Virus record (IMG/VR): IMGVR_UViG_3300012954_000048
Coordinates: 1-30,182 of that record
Strand: one strand, 5' to 3'
DNA length: 30,182 bases
Origin: a virus
Shown here: positions 14,062 through 23,371 of the stretch, in pieces
Layout of the letters: each line of letters starts with the position of its first letter
Position numbering within the stretch: position 1 is the first letter of the stretch
The notes under the pieces: generated by a model
Database searches by the model: none
What the model was told of the DNA's origin: nothing
What the model saw: the letters and a program-made list of their open reading frames with translations, nothing else
Made by a program: the position numbers and the translations under genes

Positions 14062-17000
14062 ATGGCTATACCAATTTCATCCTCAATTGCTCCAGTAAAT
14101 GCCCAAGAATTATTTTATCAGGGTTATGAATTAGGATTAGATGCAGTAGTTCCTTCATCTATAATAACAGGGTCATTTACTCCTGAAATAGATAATGTAG
14201 AATTTTTTATATATACACATGGAAAAACATTACTTTATTCTAATCCAAATTTTCAAAATTATACAATTCCATCCCAAACACAACAAACAACTGTAGATGA
14301 AAATGGAAGTTTAGTTGATTTAGGAAGAGATGGTGTTAGTACAGCAGATGAATATTCACAAACAGGGGTTACACCTATAACTGAATTAGAAGTTGATCCT
14401 ATCAATGATGTTTTTATGCAAGGATACTCTACTGGGGATTATTTTGCATTATATAATTTTCTTAAATATGAAATTGGATCAAAACAACCATATTTTATAT
14501 CAGAAATTTCATCTGATAGAACTGAAATAAGGTTAAATAATAATTTTATATTAAATAATGAAATACAAAATAAATTTGATTTATTTAAAGCAAGATTAAA
14601 TGATGAAAATTATAGTGATGAATATTATTTAAATTTTACTCAAAACCAACTTTTTATAGCTGTAAACTGTCAATTAGAATTAACAGAAAATGGTGAAGCA
14701 TCTATATTAATTAAATTATATAAAGCATTACCTGCAAGATATAAGTTATTAGATCAATGTTCTATTGTTAGTAAAGTAGGAGAAACAGCAGCATATGAAG
14801 TAAAATTTACCCAGGATTTAGGTACTGTAGATACATTTAATTTATTAGCAGGTCCTAACATTAACCTTGATTTTAAAGATAAAGTAAATAATTCAACAGT
14901 ATTTAAATCATTCTCAGACTTAAATAATACAAAAAATTCACAATCTTTAGAATTATTAGAAAATATAAAAAATCAAAGGGGTGTTCCTGTAAACCCCAAT
15001 TATGATGATTGGAATAATTTTGTACATTTTTCTTCAGCTGAACAAAGATTAAGAAATTTTCATCAAAAAGTTACATCTATTGAAAATTATAAAGCAGAAT
15101 TAAAAGCATTAAATACTATAACAGGTGATGTAACAGCTTCTACTCAATATTCACAAAGTAAAGCTACACAAGAAACTAATATTGTTAAAACCATAAAAGA
15201 ATTTGATGGTTATGATTATTTCTTATATTTTTTAACAGGTTCAAATTCATGGCCTAAAACAGGATCAGTATATCCTTATGAATTATATTCAGTTTCAAGT
15301 TCAGTAATAAAAAATTGGTTTGGAAGTACAAATGAAAATGATCCATTTTTTGGAACAGGTAGAAATATGTTATATTCTGCTTCTTTATATGATAATAATA
15401 ATAAAGATTATTTATTTCATTTAATTCCACCTTTTATTACTTCAGACACAAGTAACGATCCATATATTAAGTTTGTTAATATGGTGGGACAGTCATTTGA
15501 TGAAATGTATCTTTATACAGAAGCTTTAAATGATATTAGAAATACATCTAATGCTTTAACAGGTTCTGTACTTCCTTTAGAAATGGCTGATGAAGCCATA
15601 ACAAGTATGGGTTGGAATACTTATGGTAATACTTTTAACTCTCAATTATTTGATGAAGATAAAATAGGAGTACTACCCCCAACAGGTTCAGGACAAGAAT
15701 TAATAACTAATTATATAAATGTAACTTCAGGTTCAGTAATTAATTATTATGATGAAGATTTTACAACTTTAGGATTTATAGTTCAATTATTAGATCCTGG
15801 TAGTCCATATCCAATTAATAATCATGGACAAGAAATATATAAAAGAATTTTTGCTAATATGGTTTCTTTAGTAAAAAGAAAAGGAACTATAACAGGATTA
15901 AGACAATTAATAAATATTTGGGGAGTACCTGCTACAATGTTACGTATTAGTGAATTTGGAGGTAAAAATAAAGATGATGAAAATGACTATGATCTATTTC
16001 AAGATAGATATAGTACAGCTTTTACAAGTTATGCTGTTAAAAATACTGAAAGTGTTGCTAAATTTGGTGTATCTAAAACTAGTGCCTGTGTATCAGTACC
16101 GTGGCAATGTTTAACAGGTAATTTCCTTGATGTTAATACAAGAGAATTATCACCAGCAGATTGCATTCAATTTAGATTTAAACCAGCAGAAAAAGTAGGA
16201 GCTACAACTAATATTTCAAGATCTCTTTTATTAAAACAAGGTAATCCATATAGTACCGGCGCTAGTACACCTACACTAGGACATGGTGAATTTGGAATAA
16301 TGTTAGAACAATCAGGATCAGCTAAAGGTACTTATTCAGGATCAATTAATTCTGATTTTAATACTTATGCTAGTATGTCTTTTGTAATATCAGGATCTGT
16401 TGCACAAGGAGCATCTGGAACAGGATATTTTAAATCTCCTCCAATTTATTTACCATTTTTTAATGGAGATTTTTGGTCAGTTCAATTTCAAAGATTAACA
16501 CATATAAGCCAAAGTACTGAAAATGAAACAGCACAAACTTTTGAATTAAGAGTAGGACAAATTGGTTATGATGGTTATGATGGTAATTCAATTAAATATA
16601 CAGGAATAACTACAATGTCTTTTGGGGCAACTACAGCATCAGTAAATGAAGCATGGAATAAGATGGAAGCAGCAGCTGGTGGTGTTGGTGATGATGCAAG
16701 TATGAATGAAGTTGGAGAATCGCATTTACTTTTACCAGGTTCAATAGCAATTGCAGGAACTATACTACCATTTAATTTTATTGGTGCCCCTGGAATCTTA
16801 GTTCAAGATAGAGGATTATTACTAGGAGATAGTCTTTCTGGATCATTTCAGGAATTAAGATATTATAGAAGAGCAATAAGTCAATCAGCATTTAATGATT
16901 ATGTAATGAATCCAGAATCTATTCAAGGAATGAAAGATAGATTTACAGGATCTTTTTCATCATATGATTTATTATCTTTTAGAGCTCCATTAGGAAATGA

Positions 17001-20000
17001 ATTAGAATTCACGGCTCAGGGAAAAGCAACAGCTTCACATCATTATAATAATAATACTTATTTTATTCATCAGTTTTATTATGGAAATATAGCACCTTTT
17101 GAATCTACTACTAATAGAAAAAAATTAGGTAGAGCTTTAGGATCAGTTCATCCTAGTTATGGTGATGGAAAAAGTCAAGGTCCAATAGCTTCATTATATA
17201 CATCTTCTTTTATAAATAAAGCTAATACTTTTTTTACAAGTAGTACTTTTAATATTAATTATAGAATTTTAAATAATTATGGGCCTGCATCAATGTCAAT
17301 ATCGGCATCATATTTAGAACCTGTAAATGAGGTAGTTTATTTAGATCAACCAGCAGCTGGTTTACGAAATAGAATTAATAATAAAATCCAAGTTTTAGAT
17401 AGAAATGAATATGGAAATGTATTAACATACCAACGTTCAGTTCAACAAAATCCAATTCAAAGTCAAAGTTATAGTGAAAATATAAATTCATTAGAAGTTG
17501 GTTTTTCATTTCAAAATGAAATCAATGATGATATTATAGCAACATATGGTCATGGTGTAGTATCAAACATAATTGGAGACCCAAGACAATTATCACAGTC
17601 AGGAGATAGATACCCAGGATTAACTAAAATAGCTGAAGATTATTTTAAAAAATACCAAGGTGTAAACATTTATAGTCCTCAAGCTAATATATCAGGTAGT
17701 ATATTAAGTGGTGGTGTAAAAAGACCTACAAGAGTTGAAAATGAATTTGATTATAATAGATTACTTAAATTTTATGAAACATCTTTATTTAAAGCTATTA
17801 AAAATTATATGCCTGCTAGAACAAGTTTAAATACAGGTATAATAATTAAACCTCATTTATTAGAAAGAAATAGACATAAATTAGCATCTATTACTCCAGA
17901 TACTACAATAGCAAAAACTCCCGAAACAGGATCGTTAAATAATGCTACATCATCTCTTTACGGAGGATTAGTTGATGAAGCAACAATAACAGGATTTAAT
18001 AGTCCTATGGTATTTAGAAATTTACAAATAACAGGTTCTGTTAGTAATTTTCAAGGTGGAAATGAAACTATAATTAGACCTAGTGCTGGATCAGGATTAT
18101 TTTCCCTAAATTCTATTTATAGTAATACACCATTAAATTCTTTAAATTCATTATATACAGCTTCAAGAGCTAATACTTATCCTTGGTATAGTGGTTTTGG
18201 TAATGGAATAGAAATACCAAATAAAAATGTAGGGGGCATTGATACTCTTCGCTCAATTATGCCTGGTATAATGGCAAGTAGTTCTACACAATTAGCTGGT
18301 ATAGATAATAACAGTTTAGATTTAACTCCTGCTTATTTTTATGGTAAAGAATTTTATGATTCACCAGCAGTTACATCATCTCTAGAAAATACTTTTACAC
18401 AATTAGCTAATGGATCTGCAACATCTGCAACAGGATTTTGGAATACATTTATTAATAAAAATGTTGTACCTTATTTTTTAGAATCACAATTTGATGAAAA
18501 TGGAAGTCAATTTTCAGCTCAATCTAATAACTCGGGTTCAATAGTTCCTCTTAATAATATAATTACTAATTTTAGATATGGTATTACTTTATCTGATAAA
18601 ATGAGAAGTTCTGCTTTTGGAGATGGTAATATTGTTATTGAAGTAAGATCAAATAAAAGAGGAGTAATTGATAGTTCAACATTTGGTTATGCACACACAA
18701 CTCAATCATTTTCATATTTAGAATATGAAACAGATGATTATGTACCTGTTTATAATAATGAAGCTTTAACTTTTCATATAAAAGTAACAAATGCAAATTA
18801 TATAATTGCAAACCATCAAATTGAATTTGGAGGTAAATTTGTTAAATTTGAATTACAGGCCCCAACTTTAGCAAGTGGTTCCACACCTTGGATATCTTAT
18901 AATGAAACACAATCTGCATTACAAGTATTAGATTTAATAAATAATGATCCTAATAAATGGGCATCTCAACAAGGATGGTTTGAATTTATAGATACTAAAG
19001 AAGGAATGTATTCAACTTCATTCCATGATTATCAAGATGAGTTTTATAATGGCGAATACTCAGGATCAACTCTTACATACACTCCTAAAAATTGGAATTG
19101 CCATCACCAAGTAGGTGGAGCTTCTCGATATAATCCTTATAGAATTTTACATTTAGAAAACGCACCAGTTCGTCATCCAATTGGACCAACAGCTTCATTT
19201 GAATTTGATCCATTCTCACAACCAATGACAAAAGTTACATTGTCTTTTACTGCATCTCAAAATAATACTAATGAAGTAATGACATCTTCTCATGCAATGA
19301 GATTTGTATTTACACCTACAGCTACTAATAATACATTTAATGCTGATGGTAGTATAAATGTAAAAACATCTACTGGTGGAGTAGGTGAAGATACTGTTGA
19401 TAATTTTATAACAGTATTACAAAATTCAGCTCAGAATTTTAAAGACCCAGCTCATTATTTTAAAGCAACTAAATCAAATTCACTTTTTGTAATAATACAA
19501 CAATATGGAACTGCTACCTCTGTTACAGATACTTCAGTTATAACATATGACCCAGCTAACCCAACTATAGGATCTAATAGATTATTAGAACTTCCAACAG
19601 CTTCAGGATTTGGAGGAGGATTCTTTTCTTCATCAATTGATAATACTACCCCACTTCAGTATTTAAATTGTAATGATGCTTTTAAATTTCCTTTAGGTTC
19701 TTCAGAAAGTTTCTTTAGATATTCAAATTATAATCCACTTATTAATAATGTATCATCAAGTAGAACAAATAAATTTTATCAGAATGTAGAATATGCAACA
19801 TCACAATTTATACCTAATAATTTATCTCTTATTCAAAGTGGGTCAGCTTCATTATCTACAGTTCCTGAAAGTTACTACACAACTACAAAAATTATAAATC
19901 CTAGATATGATGGATCTAGAATCTCAAGTTTTGATTATAATAATTTCAATACATCAGGTTCAACTTTATTAACTAATTTAGTTAGGAGTTTTGGTACAAA

Positions 20001-21612
20001 TAATGCCATAAAATATGGTGGGGAAGGTGCTGCAAGTATTTCTCCAATAAATTTATTAGGAGATACATTTTTAAATGGAGACACAGGAAGTTGGGGTGGA
20101 GATAATTCATTTGGTAAAACAGCAACAATTGACAAAAATCCAATATACATTGCTCATTTTAAATCTTCAATAACAAACCCAACAATTTATAATACAAGAA
20201 CTTTTGAAATAGATACACTTATACAAGTACCATCAACCCCATTACAATTTGTTTCTCCAAAAACAAAAGGAGCAGTAGGAAAAGGTGCAAACCCAATTCC
20301 TCAGGTAGAACGAATAAATCCTGTAACTATTGATATTGATGGTAGTAATGAAGAATTACTTACAGTTGCAAGTAACTTTGAAAAAAATAGATTTGTTAGT
20401 TGGAATTTTATTTCACCTACTAAAGATGGTAAAAACTTTGATATTTTATCTAAAGGAGAATATAAAATTTTAAATCCATCATCAAATTTTAAATTTTTAA
20501 TAGGTAATCAACCCGTTAGAAATGATTATGTACATACTATGAGTTTCTTCCCACCAGAACCTTTAGCTTTAAATGTTAGATCTGATGGATTTGGTGGAAC
20601 AGGAGGTAACCCATCTACAGGATTTTTCATACTAACAGATCATCTTATTAGTACTTTTTATACAGGATCTAATAAATTTATAGCAGTTGAAGGAGATAGA
20701 GGTCAAGGAATAAATTCGGGACAAGATATTCCTAATTTTAGAACAGGAAGTGGATGTTTATATTTAAGGGGACCTAAGAAAAAATTCTCAGCAGGTAACC
20801 CAAAAGGATCTGGTGGTATGTTATTTACAGGACCAGGTTTAATGATGATTCATGCAATGAATTACAATGTTTCTTTAAATAGAAAAAATAATGTTGATAT
20901 TTTTGGTAGTACTTTCCCTACAGACGTTTCACTTTCATTTGCTGAAAAAGTAGTATTAGAACCAGACAATCCTGAATTTTATTTTAGACAATGTCCTATT
21001 CCGGGTAACGGCTTTCCAACTGCTACATCATCTATAGGTCAAACTCTTCAACAAATGACTTCATTTCCAAATGAACCAGAACCTTTTCTTATAAAAAGAG
21101 GTGACATTATTAGAGTACAATATCCTTCAACAGGTTCTGGACAAGTACAAGATTTAGTTTTAACTGAACAGGAATTTACAGTATTAGATATTAGAGATTC
21201 TGGTTTTGGTGAAGGTACAATTGATATTGATGAAAGATTTGTTTGTCAAGTTACTTTAACTTCTGGAGTCTCAGCCAATTATACACCAAGTTCCGGTAAA
21301 TTTGATAAACTTATTGTAACACCTGATCCATCACAATTAGAGGCACAAGTAGTATCAGGCTCTATATCATTATTTACTATCTTTAGAAGAGAGGATGATG
21401 ATAGAAAATTAGTAGTAGAAATACCTGGAAATCAAACTCTGTATAGTCAATCAGTAGATGAAACAGCAAAATCATCACCTGCAGGATATTTAGTGCCAAA
21501 AGATATGTCATTAACTCAAAAACAAAATGCTTTAGAAATTATAAATCAATTAAATGAGAAAAATGCATTTAAAGCAGATACAGATTTTAATCCAAACCAA
21601 AGTAAAGGATAA
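14062..21612 (+). CDS. Giant tail/fibre protein (2516 aa) with LamG-like domain
   Basis: This is a single uninterrupted 2516-codon frame, a quarter of the window. Residues 1-560 are beta-rich with frequent T-G-S and S-G-S turns and one helical patch near 325-355. Around residues 593-633 is a conserved-looking block: I-Y-K-R-I-F-A-N-M, then K-R-K-G-T-I-T-G-L-R-Q-L-I-N-I-W-G-V-P, then L-R-I-S-E-F-G-G-K; I have seen similar blocks in large structural proteins of Bacteroidota phages. Residues 690-957 look like a concanavalin/LamG-type jelly roll (F-R-F-K-P-A-E, W-S-V-Q-F, and E-L-R-Y-Y-R-R-A-I-S near the end). The remaining 1500 residues are repetitive beta-type Asn/Ser/Thr-rich sequence with a Trp/His patch near 1675-1690. 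It is probably a long tail fibre or tail-surface adhesin. There is no autoproteolysis motif that I can identify. Confidence 0.7.
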   Translation: MAIPISSSIAPVNAQELFYQGYELGLDAVVPSSIITGSFTPEIDNVEFFIYTHGKTLLYSNPNFQNYTIPSQTQQTTVDENGSLVDLGRDGVSTADEYSQTGVTPITELEVDPINDVFMQGYSTGDYFALYNFLKYEIGSKQPYFISEISSDRTEIRLNNNFILNNEIQNKFDLFKARLNDENYSDEYYLNFTQNQLFIAVNCQLELTENGEASILIKLYKALPARYKLLDQCSIVSKVGETAAYEVKFTQDLGTVDTFNLLAGPNINLDFKDKVNNSTVFKSFSDLNNTKNSQSLELLENIKNQRGVPVNPNYDDWNNFVHFSSAEQRLRNFHQKVTSIENYKAELKALNTITGDVTASTQYSQSKATQETNIVKTIKEFDGYDYFLYFLTGSNSWPKTGSVYPYELYSVSSSVIKNWFGSTNENDPFFGTGRNMLYSASLYDNNNKDYLFHLIPPFITSDTSNDPYIKFVNMVGQSFDEMYLYTEALNDIRNTSNALTGSVLPLEMADEAITSMGWNTYGNTFNSQLFDEDKIGVLPPTGSGQELITNYINVTSGSVINYYDEDFTTLGFIVQLLDPGSPYPINNHGQEIYKRIFANMVSLVKRKGTITGLRQLINIWGVPATMLRISEFGGKNKDDENDYDLFQDRYSTAFTSYAVKNTESVAKFGVSKTSACVSVPWQCLTGNFLDVNTRELSPADCIQFRFKPAEKVGATTNISRSLLLKQGNPYSTGASTPTLGHGEFGIMLEQSGSAKGTYSGSINSDFNTYASMSFVISGSVAQGASGTGYFKSPPIYLPFFNGDFWSVQFQRLTHISQSTENETAQTFELRVGQIGYDGYDGNSIKYTGITTMSFGATTASVNEAWNKMEAAAGGVGDDASMNEVGESHLLLPGSIAIAGTILPFNFIGAPGILVQDRGLLLGDSLSGSFQELRYYRRAISQSAFNDYVMNPESIQGMKDRFTGSFSSYDLLSFRAPLGNELEFTAQGKATASHHYNNNTYFIHQFYYGNIAPFESTTNRKKLGRALGSVHPSYGDGKSQGPIASLYTSSFINKANTFFTSSTFNINYRILNNYGPASMSISASYLEPVNEVVYLDQPAAGLRNRINNKIQVLDRNEYGNVLTYQRSVQQNPIQSQSYSENINSLEVGFSFQNEINDDIIATYGHGVVSNIIGDPRQLSQSGDRYPGLTKIAEDYFKKYQGVNIYSPQANISGSILSGGVKRPTRVENEFDYNRLLKFYETSLFKAIKNYMPARTSLNTGIIIKPHLLERNRHKLASITPDTTIAKTPETGSLNNATSSLYGGLVDEATITGFNSPMVFRNLQITGSVSNFQGGNETIIRPSAGSGLFSLNSIYSNTPLNSLNSLYTASRANTYPWYSGFGNGIEIPNKNVGGIDTLRSIMPGIMASSSTQLAGIDNNSLDLTPAYFYGKEFYDSPAVTSSLENTFTQLANGSATSATGFWNTFINKNVVPYFLESQFDENGSQFSAQSNNSGSIVPLNNIITNFRYGITLSDKMRSSAFGDGNIVIEVRSNKRGVIDSSTFGYAHTTQSFSYLEYETDDYVPVYNNEALTFHIKVTNANYIIANHQIEFGGKFVKFELQAPTLASGSTPWISYNETQSALQVLDLINNDPNKWASQQGWFEFIDTKEGMYSTSFHDYQDEFYNGEYSGSTLTYTPKNWNCHHQVGGASRYNPYRILHLENAPVRHPIGPTASFEFDPFSQPMTKVTLSFTASQNNTNEVMTSSHAMRFVFTPTATNNTFNADGSINVKTSTGGVGEDTVDNFITVLQNSAQNFKDPAHYFKATKSNSLFVIIQQYGTATSVTDTSVITYDPANPTIGSNRLLELPTASGFGGGFFSSSIDNTTPLQYLNCNDAFKFPLGSSESFFRYSNYNPLINNVSSSRTNKFYQNVEYATSQFIPNNLSLIQSGSASLSTVPESYYTTTKIINPRYDGSRISSFDYNNFNTSGSTLLTNLVRSFGTNNAIKYGGEGAASISPINLLGDTFLNGDTGSWGGDNSFGKTATIDKNPIYIAHFKSSITNPTIYNTRTFEIDTLIQVPSTPLQFVSPKTKGAVGKGANPIPQVERINPVTIDIDGSNEELLTVASNFEKNRFVSWNFISPTKDGKNFDILSKGEYKILNPSSNFKFLIGNQPVRNDYVHTMSFFPPEPLALNVRSDGFGGTGGNPSTGFFILTDHLISTFYTGSNKFIAVEGDRGQGINSGQDIPNFRTGSGCLYLRGPKKKFSAGNPKGSGGMLFTGPGLMMIHAMNYNVSLNRKNNVDIFGSTFPTDVSLSFAEKVVLEPDNPEFYFRQCPIPGNGFPTATSSIGQTLQQMTSFPNEPEPFLIKRGDIIRVQYPSTGSGQVQDLVLTEQEFTVLDIRDSGFGEGTIDIDERFVCQVTLTSGVSANYTPSSGKFDKLIVTPDPSQLEAQVVSGSISLFTIFRREDDDRKLVVEIPGNQTLYSQSVDETAKSSPAGYLVPKDMSLTQKQNALEIINQLNEKNAFKADTDFNPNQSKG

Positions 21613-21653
21613 TGATTAATTAACTTAATTTGGTGAAAAAATAGAAAAATAAT

Positions 21654-21663
21654 ATATTTATAA
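21654..21663 (+). promoter_or_regulatory. Putative late promoter ATATTTATAA
   Basis: An exact copy of the recurrent element in the 69-base gap after the giant fibre gene, ending 18 bases before the ATG at 21682. It likely restarts transcription for the distal tail genes. Confidence 0.5.
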
Positions 21664-21681
21664 ACAAAAATATTTAATAGA

Positions 21682-22338
21682 ATGGGATATTTAAACAATC
21701 AAGTAGTAACAGTAGATGCTATTTTAACAAAAAAAGGTAGAGAATTATTAGCAAAAGGAGATGGTTCCTTTAATATAACACAATTTGCTTTGGCAGATGA
21801 TGAAATCGATTATACATTATACAATCCTAATCATCCATCAGGTTCTGCATTTTATGGAGAAGCAATTGAAAATATGCCTTTATTAGAAGCATTTCCTGAT
21901 GAAACCCAAATGATGAAATATAAATTAACTACTTTAACTAGAGGTACAGCTAAAATGCCTATTATTGAAGTATCATTTACTAATTTATCTTTAACTCAAG
22001 GAGGTCATGAAAATTTATCCCCACAAACCCTTAATTTTAATGGAAACACATCAGCAATAGAATCTTCATATACATTTACAATTTCAGATGTTAGAGCATT
22101 TAGTACATTTAATGGGTCTGGAGGAACAAATACAGAACAACAAACATCAATGAATGCTAGTGAAACATTTGGTACAAACGTTTCTAAAACAGTAATTGGT
22201 ACAACATTAAATATGACTGCTACAACAGTTCCAACATTATTTAATAGTAATGAAACTATATTTACTACGTTAATTATAGAGGGTAGAGATAGTGGAGCAA
22301 GAATACAAATTCCAGTACAAATTAATAAAAGTAAATAA
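21682..22338 (+). CDS. Conserved-looking virion structural protein
   Basis: The 218-residue protein begins G-Y-L-N-N-Q-V-V-T-V-D-A-I-L-T-K-K-G-R-E-L followed by an A-L-A-D-D-E-I-D-Y-T-L-Y block (38-49), which I associate with structural proteins repeatedly found next to fibre genes in T4-like phages of Bacteroidota. The C-terminal half is beta-rich and Thr/Asn-rich, without recognisable enzyme motifs. It is the first of three tail genes in a row (gaps of 2 and 5 bases). A collar, fibre-tip or tail-surface role is a contextual inference. Confidence 0.6.
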   Translation: MGYLNNQVVTVDAILTKKGRELLAKGDGSFNITQFALADDEIDYTLYNPNHPSGSAFYGEAIENMPLLEAFPDETQMMKYKLTTLTRGTAKMPIIEVSFTNLSLTQGGHENLSPQTLNFNGNTSAIESSYTFTISDVRAFSTFNGSGGTNTEQQTSMNASETFGTNVSKTVIGTTLNMTATTVPTLFNSNETIFTTLIIEGRDSGARIQIPVQINKSK

Positions 22339-22340
22339 TT

Positions 22341-23366
22341 ATGTCATTTAAACAATTACAAACAACCGACAAAGTAATAAGTACAGATGCAATAACAGGA
22401 ACAGTTTGGAGTGGTAATGCACCTACTTTAACTAATATGTTTACATCTTCAGTACAATATGCTAGTAATACAGGACAATATTATATTCATGTTTATCAAA
22501 CATCATCTAATGATCCTACATCAGCAGTACAATTTGATATTGCTTATGGTGATAAAGTAGGTAGTGGTAGTTTATTTTTTAATAACCAAGTAACAGGATC
22601 TTCACCTTCTAAATCAACTTATGGTCAATATAGAACTTTAGTATTAGGAGATGAAAATGCTCAATTTGTATTTGGAAATTTTTCCTCTTCTTATTTCTAT
22701 GCTTTATCTGTTGAAAGAGCTAGATATAAAGAAAAATTAGCAATAGGTACTATGACATTAAAATTATCAGGTTCTGGTGTTAATGGTGGATTAGTATTAA
22801 CAGATAATAGTCAAATTGCTACTTCAACAACATTTAATGATGCAGGAAGAGTATTTCAAATAGTATCTGGTTCGGCAGGAAAAGTTCATACAGGAACTAA
22901 TGCTAATGGTTTTACACCATCATCTGGATCTTATGGTTTATTTATGCCTGATATTGGTCTCATATTATTAAATGGAGAAGCTTTAGATGGTAATGCAACA
23001 GGAAAAGGTATTAATTTAGGAACTCAAAGACAATTTGATACTGATTCACGAAATACTAGAAAATTATATACAGCATTATCTGGTTCTAAATCATTTTTAT
23101 TAAATTCAGAAGAATCAATTTCATCAGAATTTATATTTTGTAGAGGACAAAATTTTGAATTTAACTTTTCTGAAAATCCATCATTTATATCTGGAAGTAA
23201 TGGCGCTGTTATTTTTGATCAATTTATAAATAATCCCCAAACATTTATAACATCTGTAGGATTATATAATCAAGTTAATGAATTAGTAGCTGTGGCAAAA
23301 TTATCAAGACCTTTATTAAAAGATTTTACTAAAGAATTATTAGTTAGAGTAAAATTAGATTTTTAA
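22341..23366 (+). CDS. Tail structural protein, paralogous C-terminus with next gene
   Basis: The 341-residue beta-rich, Ser/Gly/Thr-rich protein ends with a module shared with its downstream neighbour. Near residue 270 is F-N-F-S-E-N-P-S-F-I-S-G-S-N-G, then T-S-V-G-L-Y-N-Q-V-N-E-L-V-A-V-A-K-L-S, and the end is V-R-V-K-L-D-F. The N-terminus (F-K-Q-L-Q-T-T-D-K-V-I-S) also parallels the neighbour's Y-K-Q-F-T-T-K-D-I-V-I-T. So the two arose by duplication and likely assemble through the same interface, with different middle parts. The start context AATTATG is shared with 9562 and 11843. Probable tail or fibre structural protein. Confidence 0.65.
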   Translation: MSFKQLQTTDKVISTDAITGTVWSGNAPTLTNMFTSSVQYASNTGQYYIHVYQTSSNDPTSAVQFDIAYGDKVGSGSLFFNNQVTGSSPSKSTYGQYRTLVLGDENAQFVFGNFSSSYFYALSVERARYKEKLAIGTMTLKLSGSGVNGGLVLTDNSQIATSTTFNDAGRVFQIVSGSAGKVHTGTNANGFTPSSGSYGLFMPDIGLILLNGEALDGNATGKGINLGTQRQFDTDSRNTRKLYTALSGSKSFLLNSEESISSEFIFCRGQNFEFNFSENPSFISGSNGAVIFDQFINNPQTFITSVGLYNQVNELVAVAKLSRPLLKDFTKELLVRVKLDF

Positions 23367-23371
23367 AATGA

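Noticed and set aside
19935-20150. Antisense frame inside the giant fibre gene
   Set aside because: It is fully contained in a continuous 2516-codon gene and has no independent support.
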